A stretch of 64,000 nt of DNA from Streptomyces atratus. Its GTDB lineage: Bacteria > Actinomycetota > Actinomycetes > Streptomycetales > Streptomycetaceae. Positions within the stretch are counted from its first letter, which is position 1; every line of letters starts with the position of its first letter. Position numbers and translations under genes: made by a program. The notes beneath the pieces are model-generated. The model was not told where the DNA came from and ran no database searches. It saw only the letters and a program-made list of their open reading frames with translations. Where the stretch lies: the NCBI RefSeq assembly GCF_014648655.1, contig NZ_BMRN01000004.1, positions 372,001 through 436,000 on the forward strand, read 5' to 3'. Of the stretch, positions 27,614 to 36,356 are shown piece by piece.

Positions 27614-29938
27614 TCACTTGGACTGCGTGGAGACGCTCACACCGCTGAAATCCTGCGCGGCGGCGAGGCTGAAGTAGACCCAGCCGGACGGCGGGTTGTC
27701 GACCGTCAGGGTCTCGCTGTTGCCGGCGTTGGTGGACTTCGCCTGGTAGCTGCTGGTGGTGGCCCAGGTGCTGCCTCCGTAGTACAGGTCGGCGTTGCCG
27801 GTGCCGCCGCCAGTGGTGATGGTCAGCTGCTTGAGGCCGGCCGGCAGGTACACGAAGTGGTAGCTGTAGTTGCCGGTGGAGGCCGCGAGATTGTCCCGGC
27901 GGCAGTTCTTGTCGAACTGACGGGGGTCGCTGATGGTGCAGAGCGGGGTGGACGAGGCCTCCGGCAGGGGGCCACAGTCGTTGGTCGCGCAGGCGGTCGT
28001 GAGCCAGGTGGCGAAGCCGGCGTCGTAGCTGGTGCCGATGGTCTGCTTCAGGAAGGTGCGGGCACCGTTCCAGTCACCGGTGCGGTATTTGTTGAGCACG
28101 GTCTCGACGTCAGCGGGGTGCGCCTGGAGCATGTAGCGGACCGCGAGGAAGCCCCAACGGTAGACCCGGTTCGAGTTGACCTCGGGGTCCCCGTCCTGGT
28201 TGTAGACGGTGTCGAACAGGTCGCTGAGCTTGTAGGTCTTCTTGCCGGCCTCGCCGATCGCGTCGGCGTTGCGCTCGTTGCGGTAGCCGTACGAGATGTT
28301 CTCGGCGATGCCCTCGACCCACCAGATGGTCGGCGTGGTCAGGCTGGCCTCGAAGTCGCCGGCCATGTTGTAGCGGCCGTCGAGGTAGTGGGTGTACTCG
28401 TGGTTGAGGTTCCAGATCTGGAAGTCCGGGCGCAGCCAGTGGGCCTCGTGGGCGATGAAGCGGGCCTGGTTGCCGGCGGCGGCCGGGTTGCCCTCCTCGT
28501 ACATGCCGCCGTTGTCGACGTCGATGTTGTAGATCGCCCAGGCGTACAGCGAGTACTGGGTGTAGTCGTCGAAGACGACGACCTCGAGGTTGGTGTTCAC
28601 GTCACCGGGGATCGCGCCCTTGTCGCCGATGACCCGGTGGAAGTAGGCGTCCTGGTTGACCAGGCTGGCGCAGGTGCCGGCCAGCTGTCCGGGGGACATG
28701 TCCTGGGCACGGATCTTCAGGTCCGGGGTGCATGTGTGCTGGATCGGCAGGATCGCCGGGAGCACGCGGTCGCCCAGGTCGCAGATGGCGTAGGCCGCGC
28801 AGTTGTTCCTGTCGTACTGGCGCGTGTACCAGCCCAGGTTCATGGTGATGGGCGCGGTGGGGCCGACGTTCGGGTAGCGGTTGATCAGGTCCTTCAGCAG
28901 CGGCCTGACCCGGTCCTTGAGCTCGGGGACGTCGAGGGCGTAGCCGAGGTAGCGGCCGACGTTGCTGACGACGTCCAAGCGGTTCAGCTGCGCGCTGTTG
29001 CGCGTGATGAAGCCGGCCCAGGTGTTGAGGATGGTGGGGTCGGCCTTGAGGGCGGCCCGCCAGCCGCGGTCGTCGTTCTTGGCCTTGAAACCGTTCTCGA
29101 CAACCCACTCGACGTGCTGCATGGCGAGGTTCATCTGGCTGGGCCAGGTGCCGTCGTAGCTGCCGAGCATCCACTTGACGACGCCGGCGTACCGGCCGGC
29201 CGCGTGGGCGCTGTCGATCAGCGTGACGACCTCGTTGAAGATCTCGCCGTTGGCGTCGGTGACGTCCTTGCTGTGCGGGGAGGCGAAGAACGCGTCCAGC
29301 GCGCCGAGCGCCGCGCTGTCCAGCGCCGTGCCGTAGTCGCCGACGACGTTCGCGTGGTTGTCCTGCACGTAGTAGCCCGCGCGCAGGAACAGCACCAGCT
29401 GCCCGATGGCGGCGCTGTTGTTGCCCGAGTAGGTGGCGGAGGCGTCGCGCAGCGCGTTGGCGACGGTCACCATCTGGGCTTCACGAAAGGTCTTCCGCGC
29501 GTCCTCCCCGGTGAGGCTGAACAGCGGGTAGGTACAGGTGATCCGGGGGAGGGCCTTGAGCTGCTGGACCAACGCGCTGCCCGTGGCGTTGATCACGCCG
29601 GAGATGTCGCCGCACTCGTCCCCGGCGGCGGCCGAGGACTGCTTGTCGGCCTTGACAGGCTTGACGGTCGGGGCGGGTGCCGGGGCGGACTCCTCGGCAC
29701 TGTCCTGCGAGGAGATCCGGAAGCGGGAGTTGTTGCTCATCGCATCGGGCGACTTGGGGACCGGGATCGACCGCGGCGCCGAGGCCGCGGTTTCACTTGC
29801 CTTCGCACCGGCCGGGGTCGTGGCGCCGACGGAGGAGGCCTGGCTCTGTGGCGCGAACAGGCCGAGCGCAATGAAGACGGCTGCGCCGAGCGCAGGAAGT
29901 CTGCGCGCGTTGGCCTTCGATATCCGGAAGGGATGCAT
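27614..29938 (-). CDS. secreted microbial collagenase (M9 family)
   Basis: A 774-residue extracellular zinc protease. A signal peptide covers about residues 1-37 (basic, then VFIALGLFAPQSQAS). A Ser/Ala/Pro-rich linker precedes the M9 N-terminal activator domain (about residues 105-390). The catalytic domain has H513-E-Y-T-H517 and the downstream glutamate in WWVEGIAE. The last ~100 residues (YSYHFVYLPAGLKQLTITTGG, NADLYYGG) are a PPC domain. The ATG at 29938 is used because the signal peptide begins there; the open frame extends upstream without similarity. It stands alone between the glycerol operon and insertion-sequence debris. Confidence 0.93.
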   Translation of the reverse strand: MHPFRISKANARRLPALGAAVFIALGLFAPQSQASSVGATTPAGAKASETAASAPRSIPVPKSPDAMSNNSRFRISSQDSAEESAPAPAPTVKPVKADKQSSAAAGDECGDISGVINATGSALVQQLKALPRITCTYPLFSLTGEDARKTFREAQMVTVANALRDASATYSGNNSAAIGQLVLFLRAGYYVQDNHANVVGDYGTALDSAALGALDAFFASPHSKDVTDANGEIFNEVVTLIDSAHAAGRYAGVVKWMLGSYDGTWPSQMNLAMQHVEWVVENGFKAKNDDRGWRAALKADPTILNTWAGFITRNSAQLNRLDVVSNVGRYLGYALDVPELKDRVRPLLKDLINRYPNVGPTAPITMNLGWYTRQYDRNNCAAYAICDLGDRVLPAILPIQHTCTPDLKIRAQDMSPGQLAGTCASLVNQDAYFHRVIGDKGAIPGDVNTNLEVVVFDDYTQYSLYAWAIYNIDVDNGGMYEEGNPAAAGNQARFIAHEAHWLRPDFQIWNLNHEYTHYLDGRYNMAGDFEASLTTPTIWWVEGIAENISYGYRNERNADAIGEAGKKTYKLSDLFDTVYNQDGDPEVNSNRVYRWGFLAVRYMLQAHPADVETVLNKYRTGDWNGARTFLKQTIGTSYDAGFATWLTTACATNDCGPLPEASSTPLCTISDPRQFDKNCRRDNLAASTGNYSYHFVYLPAGLKQLTITTGGGTGNADLYYGGSTWATTSSYQAKSTNAGNSETLTVDNPPSGWVYFSLAAAQDFSGVSVSTQSK

Positions 29939-29996
29939 CTGTGGGGGCCTCCGGGGCCGCTTGGCCGCGTGCTGGGGGCACGGGCAGTTGATGTGT

Positions 29997-30018
29997 GACA
30001 TGTAAAATTGCACATGTC
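29997..30018. promoter_or_regulatory. palindromic operator candidate upstream of the collagenase gene
   Basis: Perfect 7-bp arms GACATGT (29997-30003) and ACATGTC (30012-30018) are separated by eight A/T-rich bases, 59 bp upstream of the collagenase start. The surrounding 60 bp is AT-rich for this genome, as expected for a promoter. No regulator is assigned. Confidence 0.45.
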
Positions 30019-30072
30019 GCATTACATCGAAAGGTTTTTGCCAGATTATCGGCCACCGCAACTGAAACGTTG

Positions 30073-30520
30073 TCAACTGAGCCTGGTCCAACCTCGGATC
30101 GAGGTGTGGTGAAGGACGAGGACGGCCTTGACGATGTCGGTGATGCGGTTGGTGCTGCAGCGGAGCTTTCGCGGGAGGCGCCAGCCCTTGAGGGTGGTCA
30201 TGGCTTGCTCGCCGAAGCAGCGGATCTCGGCGTGGCTGCTGTTGTGGCGGCGCCTCCATCGCTCAGGCGGCGGCCTCGGAACGGTACCTGGACGGTCCCG
30301 CCGGCTCCCTGATACGCCTTGTCCGCCCAGCATTTGAGCCCCGACTCGGTGACTGCTTCGAAGATTCCGTGCTGTCGGGCGGCGGTGAGGTCGTGGGTCG
30401 AGCCGGGCAGTGCGGGTGAGGCCCAGAACGGGGCCCGAACGTGTCGGTGAGGACTTGCACGCTCATGCCGTGGCGCTTGTTTTTCCCCGAGTGTGCGCCG
30501 TGAGGAGCTTGTTGTTCGAG
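30073..30520 (-). pseudogene. frameshifted IS5-family transposase remnant
   Basis: Three minus-strand frames together give an IS5-type DDE transposase C-terminal half: GKNKRHGMSVQVLTD, then ASPALPGSTHDLTAARQHG and LKCWADKAYQGAGGTVQVP, then EQAMTTLKGWRLPRKLRCST with RITDIVKAVL at the end. The pieces are in the right order but in different frames, and the N-terminal half is missing. The element is dead. Confidence 0.8.
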
Positions 30521-30661
30521 TGCAGGTGAAAGGCCAACCCCATCGTCCTCTCGCAGCAGGGCAGTTGAAGCTGGGGGCAGCCTGAACCGGGAGGTGCCGG
30601 GGAGGGCGGCAAGCAGCTCCGACAAAGCCGGGACGCGCCGGCACTGCCAGATGGTGCGGGT

Positions 30662-30694
30662 CTGAGGTTCCCCCGCATCTCGGGGGAACCTCAG
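30662..30694. other. perfect 14-bp hairpin within insertion-sequence debris
   Basis: The arms CTGAGGTTCCCCCG (30662-30675) and its exact complement (30681-30694) flank the loop CATCT. It lies between the two transposase remnants. It may be a terminator or an element end. Confidence 0.6.
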
Positions 30695-30742
30695 TCTCCC
30701 ACCAGGGCTCTCCTGGCCGGTTTCGCCGGTTCGGCAGCAGCG

Positions 30743-30907
30743 TGTCGTCGGTGCCCGGAGCGCTGGCGGAGGCATGACCTCATAGCAGCGCCGGTCCCGG
30801 ATGAGGGCCCAGAGCGCGTTGACTCGTCTCCGCGCCAGAGCAAGGACCTGTGGCGGCTCCGAATCGTGGACATCGCGAAGGAGGCCCCTGACAGCCTCCA
30901 TGCGCAT
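30743..30907 (-). pseudogene. IS110-type transposase C-terminal remnant
   Basis: The minus-strand frame reads MRMEAVRGLLRDVHDSEPPQ followed by LALARRRVNALWALIRDRRC, which resembles the last part of Streptomyces IS110-family transposases. Only about 55 residues remain and nothing upstream matches. The call is from memory of the family tail. Confidence 0.5.
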
Positions 30908-31035
30908 ATTGCGCACGCTTGCCCGTGGACAACGAACACAATCGGGGCGGCGTGGTGTCCTGTCGAGGGTTGTGAGGGCGGGAGGGCGGAGGGCGATGCC
31001 CGGCACGAGACAGGGGGCGCGAGCGGCATGCGAAA

Positions 31036-31068
31036 GGCGGGGTGGTGCGTGATCCGCACCACCCCGCC
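31036..31068 (-). terminator. terminator of the amidase gene
   Basis: A perfect 14-bp stem (31036-31049 with 31055-31068) and loop TGATC, 20 bp after the amidase stop on the minus strand. Confidence 0.85.
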
Positions 31069-31088
31069 CCGTGCCCGTGAGGTTTTCG

Positions 31089-32639
31089 TCAGTGCCCCGA
31101 CTGCAGCGCCGCCCAGGTGTTCGCCCCCACGACGCCGTCGGCCGTCAGGCCCCGGCTCGCCTGGTAGCTGCGCACCGCCGTCGCCGTCTCCTGGCCGAAG
31201 CTCCCGTCGATGCCGACGGTCGAGCCGAGCGCCGCGGTCAGCGAGCGCTGGAGCCGCTTCACTCCGTCGCCCGAGTTGCCCTGCTCGAGGGGCGTCGTCG
31301 GACCGGCCGACAGCACCGCGGTCCAGGTCCTGTCTCCCACGACGCCGTCGGCCGTCAGCCCGTGGTTCGTCTGATACGCCATCACCGCGTTCTTCGTGGC
31401 CGGTCCGAAGCTGCCGTCCACCGCGCCCACCACGTAGCCCTGCTCGCTCAGCAGCTGCTGAACCGCCTTGACCTGGGGGCCCGTCGAGCCGCTCCGCTGG
31501 GTCGCGTACGCGGTGAAGCTCAGTGCGTCACCGCTCTTGCCGCCGGTGTTCCCGCCCACCAACTGCATATAGCGATTCCAGTCCCAGTACGGGCCCGGGT
31601 CCGTGTGGTCGTTGCCCGGTGCCTCGCTGTGCCCGATGATGTGCGCCCGGTCCTTCGGGATGCCGTACCGGTCGCACAGGTGGCGGGTCAGGGCCGCCGA
31701 GGAGCGGTACATCGAGTCCGTGAACCAGGAGGGGTCGTCGATGAACCCCTCGTGCTCGATGCCGAGTGCCGAGGCGTTCTGGCCCCGTGCGTGGTACGCG
31801 GTGTCTCTGTCGCGCACCATCTGGGTGATCTGGCCGTCGGAGGAACGCACCACATAGTGGGCGCTCACTTCGGCCGTCGGGTTCTGGAACCAGCTGATCG
31901 AGCCCGCGTACGAGCCCTGTGTGACATGGATGATCACCTTGTCGATCTTGGCCGTCCGGCCCGCGGCGAAGTTGTTCGCATTGGCCGGAACCCACAGTGC
32001 GGACGGGTAGTCGGTGCTCTGTGTGGGTACGTCGGTGGTGTCGAGCGAGCCCTTGTGCGGTGAGACCGGACGGGCCGTCACCGAGATGTGCTCACCGCCG
32101 GGGACGGTGGCGTAGAGCCCGTGGGCCAGGAAGGTGTACACGGCGTCGGCGTAGAGGGTGGCGGCGGGTCCCGTCGAGCCGCTGTACCGGGCGACGGCCG
32201 GGTACCAGGCGTTGACGTCGTCGCGTTCCCGGTCGTCGAGGCCGAGCTTGTCCGCGTAACTGCGCAGCACCGCCGCGCCGCCCAGGATGTTGGCCTCGGT
32301 GTCGGTGCGGAGGTCGACGAGGGGTTCGCCGGTGAGGGCGGCCGCCCGCTCCAGCGTCGGGTTCGTGGGGTTGCTCACCAGGTGCATCACGCCGTACCCG
32401 TTCGCCTGGCTGGGGCGCCCCGAGTGGCCGTCGAGATGGGTCTCGCCGTACCCGACGGCAGCGAGCAGATCACGTGGTACGTCGAACTTCGCGGCGGCCC
32501 GTGCGAACGCCTGGCTCATGGAGTGGCCGTCGGCCGGAGCGGCGAAGGCCGGACTTCCGGTCGCGGCCAGGGCCGTGGCGGTGAGGGCCGCTAGGACGGA
32601 TGCGCGGCGCTTTGTGTGGGCGGCGGCTCGTCTGGGCAT
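31089..32639 (-). CDS. secreted N-acetylmuramoyl-L-alanine amidase with two peptidoglycan-binding domains
   Basis: A 516-residue cell-wall hydrolase. The signal peptide spans about residues 1-33 (MPRRAAAHTKRRASVLAAL...AFAA). A lysozyme-like region follows (FARAAAKFDVPRDLLAAVGY). Next is the Amidase_2 zinc domain at about 235-375 (KVIIHVTQGSYAGSISWFQN, HIIGHSEAPGNDHTDPG) and two PG_binding_1 repeats at about 400-455 and 465-515 (VDGSFGPATKNAVMAYQ, IDGSFGQETATAVRSYQ). It cleaves the lactyl-L-Ala bond of peptidoglycan. The start at 32639 has AGGAG seven bases upstream; the longer open frame is rejected because the signal peptide begins here. Confidence 0.92.
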   Translation of the reverse strand: MPRRAAAHTKRRASVLAALTATALAATGSPAFAAPADGHSMSQAFARAAAKFDVPRDLLAAVGYGETHLDGHSGRPSQANGYGVMHLVSNPTNPTLERAAALTGEPLVDLRTDTEANILGGAAVLRSYADKLGLDDRERDDVNAWYPAVARYSGSTGPAATLYADAVYTFLAHGLYATVPGGEHISVTARPVSPHKGSLDTTDVPTQSTDYPSALWVPANANNFAAGRTAKIDKVIIHVTQGSYAGSISWFQNPTAEVSAHYVVRSSDGQITQMVRDRDTAYHARGQNASALGIEHEGFIDDPSWFTDSMYRSSAALTRHLCDRYGIPKDRAHIIGHSEAPGNDHTDPGPYWDWNRYMQLVGGNTGGKSGDALSFTAYATQRSGSTGPQVKAVQQLLSEQGYVVGAVDGSFGPATKNAVMAYQTNHGLTADGVVGDRTWTAVLSAGPTTPLEQGNSGDGVKRLQRSLTAALGSTVGIDGSFGQETATAVRSYQASRGLTADGVVGANTWAALQSGH

Positions 32640-32855
32640 ACCTGCTCCTGCTCTGTGGGGGAGAAGAACGGCCCCCGGGCCCGAGTGGGGTGGGCCGAGG
32701 GGCCGAAGCCCGCTCAGAGTATCGGCGTGTCCAGGGCATGACAATCACTTGATCGCGTGTCGAACTCCCTTTCACTCCAACGCAGTTGAGGCGCAGGTCG
32801 GAGCCCTGCCGGGTGACCTGATGGGCGGTCACCGGGCAGGGCCGAGAGGCGAACG

Positions 32856-33560
32856 TCAGACGCGCACCGCACCCCGCTCCCGTTCGGCGACGAGCTGCAG
32901 AGCCACATCGGTGATCACGTCCTCCTGACCGCCGACGTACCCCGCCTCGCCCACCCTCCGCAGGGCCTCGTGCGCCGGTACGCCGTACCGCTCACCGGCC
33001 CGCTCCGCATGGAGCAGGAAGCTGGAGTACACACCCGGGTACCCCTGGGTGATCGCGGCCCGGTCGGTGCATGGCAGCCGCGGGATGAACGGCCGGGCGA
33101 CCTCCTCGGCGGCGGCCAGTACCTTCTGGGTGTCCACCCCCGTGGGTACGCCCATCTGCTTCAGTACCGGCACCAGGATCCCGGTGGGCGAGTTGCCCGC
33201 CCCCGCGCCCGGCGCGCACAGGGTGCCGTCGATCTGCCGGGCCCCCGCCTCGTACGCCGCAAGGGAGTTCGCGACCCCGAGCGCCAGGTTCTGATGGGCG
33301 TGGATGCCGACCTGGGCGTCGTCGCCGAGCTCGGCGACCAGCGCCGCCCCCGGTCCCGGGCCTGCTTCGGCAGCAGCGCACCGGCCGAGTCGACGACGTA
33401 CACGCACTGGCAGCCCGCGTCGGCCGTGATCCGGGCCTGCCCGGCGAGCGCCTCGGGACCGATGCGGTGCGACAGCATCAGGAAGCCGACCGTCTCCATG
33501 CCGAGCTCGCGCGCGGCCCCGAAGTGCTGCACGCTCACATCGGGCCGCCCTCCCACGGCA
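32856..33560 (-). pseudogene. truncated and frameshifted 4-hydroxy-2-oxovalerate aldolase (DmpG-like)
   Basis: One frame reads [20 protein letters not shown] and [18 protein letters not shown]. From about 33355 the reading continues in another frame as [20 protein letters not shown] through to YVGGQEDVITDVALQL. These are the middle and C-terminal parts of a HMGL-like pyruvate aldolase. The break lies in a run of Gs and looks like a one-base loss. The first ~130 residues, with the usual DSTLRDG catalytic segment, are missing, and an extra stretch of about 20 bp follows the CTPAD coding segment near 33560. No partner acetaldehyde dehydrogenase gene is present. Confidence 0.82.
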
Positions 33561-33712
33561 GTCGGCGGGCGTGCACCCGGTGCGCAGGGCGTGAGAGGCG
33601 GGTCCGGGCAGTCGGTACGGGTCGGACGTGATCCACATGTCGACGCAGGTGGGGCGGCCCGGCGACCGGACATCCCCACCTGCGGCTCGCGCGTTCGCGC
33701 AGACTTCGGAGG

Positions 33713-36130
33713 TCAGTGACCGCCGTGGCCCGGGGCGTTGACGTCCACCCGCACGATCTGCGGGTCGTGGTCGCTGGCCTGGTCGGCGAACTCCGCGTTG
33801 ATGTGCACCACGTCGTAGTCGAAGCGGCGGACGCCGGGGCTGGTCAGGATGTGGTCCAGTGTCTGCGAGTTGCCCTCGTACACATAGCTGTACTGCTCGC
33901 TCGCAGGCAGCGTGGTGATCAGTGGCTTGAGTACCTCGCCGCTGGTCAGCGCGTCCATCGTCGGGGAGAAGGCGAAGTCGTTGAGGTCGCCGAGCGTGAT
34001 GACCCGGGCCGAATCGTCTGCGGCCAGAAGGGACTTGACGAAGGTGTTCACCTCCGCCGCCTGCTTCACCCGCTTGGTCTCCGAGCTGCGTCGCGGCTCC
34101 TGGTACCGGCCGTGCAGGGGCTGGTCGCCGCCCTTGGACGTGAAGTGGTTGCCGATGACGAAGACCGGCTTCCCGTGGAAGCGGAACTCGCCGACGAGCG
34201 GCTTGCGGCTGTCGGCCCACGCGTCACTGGTCGGGGCGATCCGGCCGGGCGACGCCGAGAGCGTCACCCCCTTCTTCGTCTTCACCGCGGTCACGGCGGT
34301 GGTCGCGTCACCGCCCGCGCGGTCCACGAAGTCGACCCTCTCGGGGTTGAAGAGGAAGACGTTGCGGATGTTGCCGCCGGGTTCGCCGCCGTCCTTGCCG
34401 TTCTCGGGGGCGACATACCGCCATGCGTACTGCGGACCGCCCGCGGCGACGATCGCGTCGGTGAACCGCTTCAGCGTCGCCTCGGAGCCGACCGTGCCGT
34501 CGTTCACCGCACCATTGTCGTCCTGGATCTCCTCCAGCGACACGATGTCCGGGGAGGAGAGGTTGGCCGCGACGCCCTCGGCGAGGGTGTCGAACTTGGC
34601 CTGCTCGTCGAGAGCGTCCAGGTTCTCCACGTTGTACGTGGCGACGGCGAGCTCCTTGCCCTTCTGCTTCCGGGTGACTTCGCGCCTCAGGTGGTTGTCG
34701 GTGAGCGTGCCGAGCTCGGTGGCCTGGAGGTTGTAGCCGCCGAACGACGCGTAGTCCATGACACCGGTGGTGGCGCCTGACAGCACATCGCCCACGTCGG
34801 CGACAGGGACGGGCCGGTCCGGGGCGAGCGACATCACCTTGATACGGCCGGTGTTCTGGTCGTCGTAGGAGGAGTAGAGCGTGCCGCCCCGCCGGGTCCG
34901 GTTCTCGTCCGGCTTGACGCTCACCCAGACCTCGTCGTACGCGTTCGTCGCACCCGTCACCCGAGTGTCGGAGATCTCGACGCGAGTACCTTCGAGCGAC
35001 TCGTAGAGGTCGAGGGCGTACGCCGACGGGTCGAGGGTCAGCGAGTCGATCGAACCGCCGTCCGCCGAGGGGACGTAAGCGTCCGGCACCGAGGCCGCAT
35101 CGAGCACGACCGGGGCGGGCAGCGCGTTGCCCGAGGACAGGACCGTGGTCTTGGGGGCGGTGATCTCGGTGATCGACTGGGTGGTCGATGACGGGTAGTA
35201 CTCGTCCACCTTGCCGCTGACCAGCACCGAGTCGCCCACGGCGACATCCGGCGCGGTGGAGCCGGTGTAGACGAATACGCCCTCACCCGTACGGGCGTCC
35301 GTGTCCGGCGCGGTGTCCTGGATCCAGAAGCCGCGTGAACCGGTGGTCCGTACGCCGGTGACGATGCCGGGGACACCGGTCACCGGGCGGCCCTCCAGCG
35401 GCGACACACGCGTAGTGCCCTGGATGTCGTGGATCCGGACGGTGCCGGGTTCGGTCGGGCCGCCGGGGTCCTGCGGACCGGATCCGCCGGACGTCTCACC
35501 GGCCGAGTTGACCGGTGTCGGGGTGCCCGCGGTGAGGTCGGCGGCGTTGTCATCGGTGTCGACGAGGGACGCACCGCGCGCCACCGAGGAGGTGTTCGAT
35601 GCCCCCGTCGCCGGGCCGCTGCCCTCACGTACGACCGCGGAGCCGTAGCCGACGAGATCCACGATCCGTGTGTCGGCCGCGCAGTCGGCCGCTGTCTTGC
35701 AGGTCAGCGGAGTCGTGCCGGAGACCAGCGCGACGGTTCCGCCGCCGGCCGCCATCGCGACCGTGCCGGTGGCGTCCGGTGCCGGCAGGGCGACGGTGCC
35801 GCCGGTGCCCGCTGCCTCGGCGACGAGGTAGCGGCCGCTGGGGGCGACGGACCCGCTCAGTGCGGAGACCTGCCACAGCGAACCGGCGGAAGGCGAGGCT
35901 GGCAGATACTGCACGCTGAAACCGGACAGGTCGTACGAGGCGGAACCGGCATTGGCCAGTTCGATGAAGTCCCGGGCGAGTGTCGCACCCGAGTTGCCCC
36001 CGCCGCCGTACACCTCGGAGATCACGGCGGTCGAGGACGGAGCCGCGAAAGCGGCGGGCAGCGCGGTGGCCGAGAGCGTCACGGCGACGGCGCCGGCCAG
36101 CAGGACGGAACGGGGTCTGGATATGTGCAC
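33713..36130 (-). CDS. secreted ExeM/NucH-type extracellular nuclease with lamin-tail domain
   Basis: An 805-residue secreted nuclease. The signal peptide covers about residues 1-29 (SVLLAGAVAVTLSATALPAAFA). A lamin-tail domain follows at about 33-150 (VISEVYGGGGNSGATLARDF), then an OB-fold-like middle. The endonuclease/exonuclease/phosphatase domain runs from about 490 to 800 with the catalytic elements TYNVENLDA, SLEEIQDD, ITLGDLNDFAFS and the final SDHDPQIV. It degrades extracellular DNA. The GTG start at 36130 has GGGAG upstream. The gene is single and divergent from the ArsR-SRPBCC gene. Confidence 0.9.
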   Translation of the reverse strand: MHISRPRSVLLAGAVAVTLSATALPAAFAAPSSTAVISEVYGGGGNSGATLARDFIELANAGSASYDLSGFSVQYLPASPSAGSLWQVSALSGSVAPSGRYLVAEAAGTGGTVALPAPDATGTVAMAAGGGTVALVSGTTPLTCKTAADCAADTRIVDLVGYGSAVVREGSGPATGASNTSSVARGASLVDTDDNAADLTAGTPTPVNSAGETSGGSGPQDPGGPTEPGTVRIHDIQGTTRVSPLEGRPVTGVPGIVTGVRTTGSRGFWIQDTAPDTDARTGEGVFVYTGSTAPDVAVGDSVLVSGKVDEYYPSSTTQSITEITAPKTTVLSSGNALPAPVVLDAASVPDAYVPSADGGSIDSLTLDPSAYALDLYESLEGTRVEISDTRVTGATNAYDEVWVSVKPDENRTRRGGTLYSSYDDQNTGRIKVMSLAPDRPVPVADVGDVLSGATTGVMDYASFGGYNLQATELGTLTDNHLRREVTRKQKGKELAVATYNVENLDALDEQAKFDTLAEGVAANLSSPDIVSLEEIQDDNGAVNDGTVGSEATLKRFTDAIVAAGGPQYAWRYVAPENGKDGGEPGGNIRNVFLFNPERVDFVDRAGGDATTAVTAVKTKKGVTLSASPGRIAPTSDAWADSRKPLVGEFRFHGKPVFVIGNHFTSKGGDQPLHGRYQEPRRSSETKRVKQAAEVNTFVKSLLAADDSARVITLGDLNDFAFSPTMDALTSGEVLKPLITTLPASEQYSYVYEGNSQTLDHILTSPGVRRFDYDVVHINAEFADQASDHDPQIVRVDVNAPGHGGH

Positions 36131-36305
36131 GGTGGGCTGCTCCCGAAGTGTGGTGAGGGCAAAAGCTATGCGCGTAGAACCAGCCGTGACAAGACATCAG
36201 AAGTTAATTCCAGAAATCGTTCCGGCGGCCCCGAAGCGATGGGGCGAGGAGCGTGGAGGTGTGGTGGGTGCCTTCGGGTCGGCCCGGCTCGGCCCGGCTC
36301 GGCAT

Positions 36306-36321
36306 GCAACCAAAAGGTTGC
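36306..36321. promoter_or_regulatory. operator-like palindrome upstream of the ArsR-SRPBCC gene
   Basis: A perfect palindrome GCAACC-AAAA-GGTTGC just upstream of the start codon and next to the -10-like CCTATGCT. Its position suggests autoregulation by the ArsR-type domain encoded downstream. Confidence 0.6.
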
Positions 36322-36356
36322 CTATGCTGCAAAGGGGCGGAGAACACGAACAGGCG

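Larger units (their letters stand above)
29939..31088. other. insertion-sequence graveyard between collagenase and amidase genes
   Basis: Apart from the collagenase promoter region, this 1150-bp stretch contains only transposase fragments: an IS5-type piece at 30073-30520, an IS110-type tail near 30743-30907, and a perfect hairpin at 30662-30694. It ends in the terminator of the amidase gene. No intact gene was seen. Confidence 0.7.

Noticed and set aside
27035..29998. A 987-residue open frame on the plus strand opposite the collagenase gene
   Set aside because: It is a shadow of the collagenase coding strand with a repetitive valine/glycine/aspartate composition and no recognisable domain.
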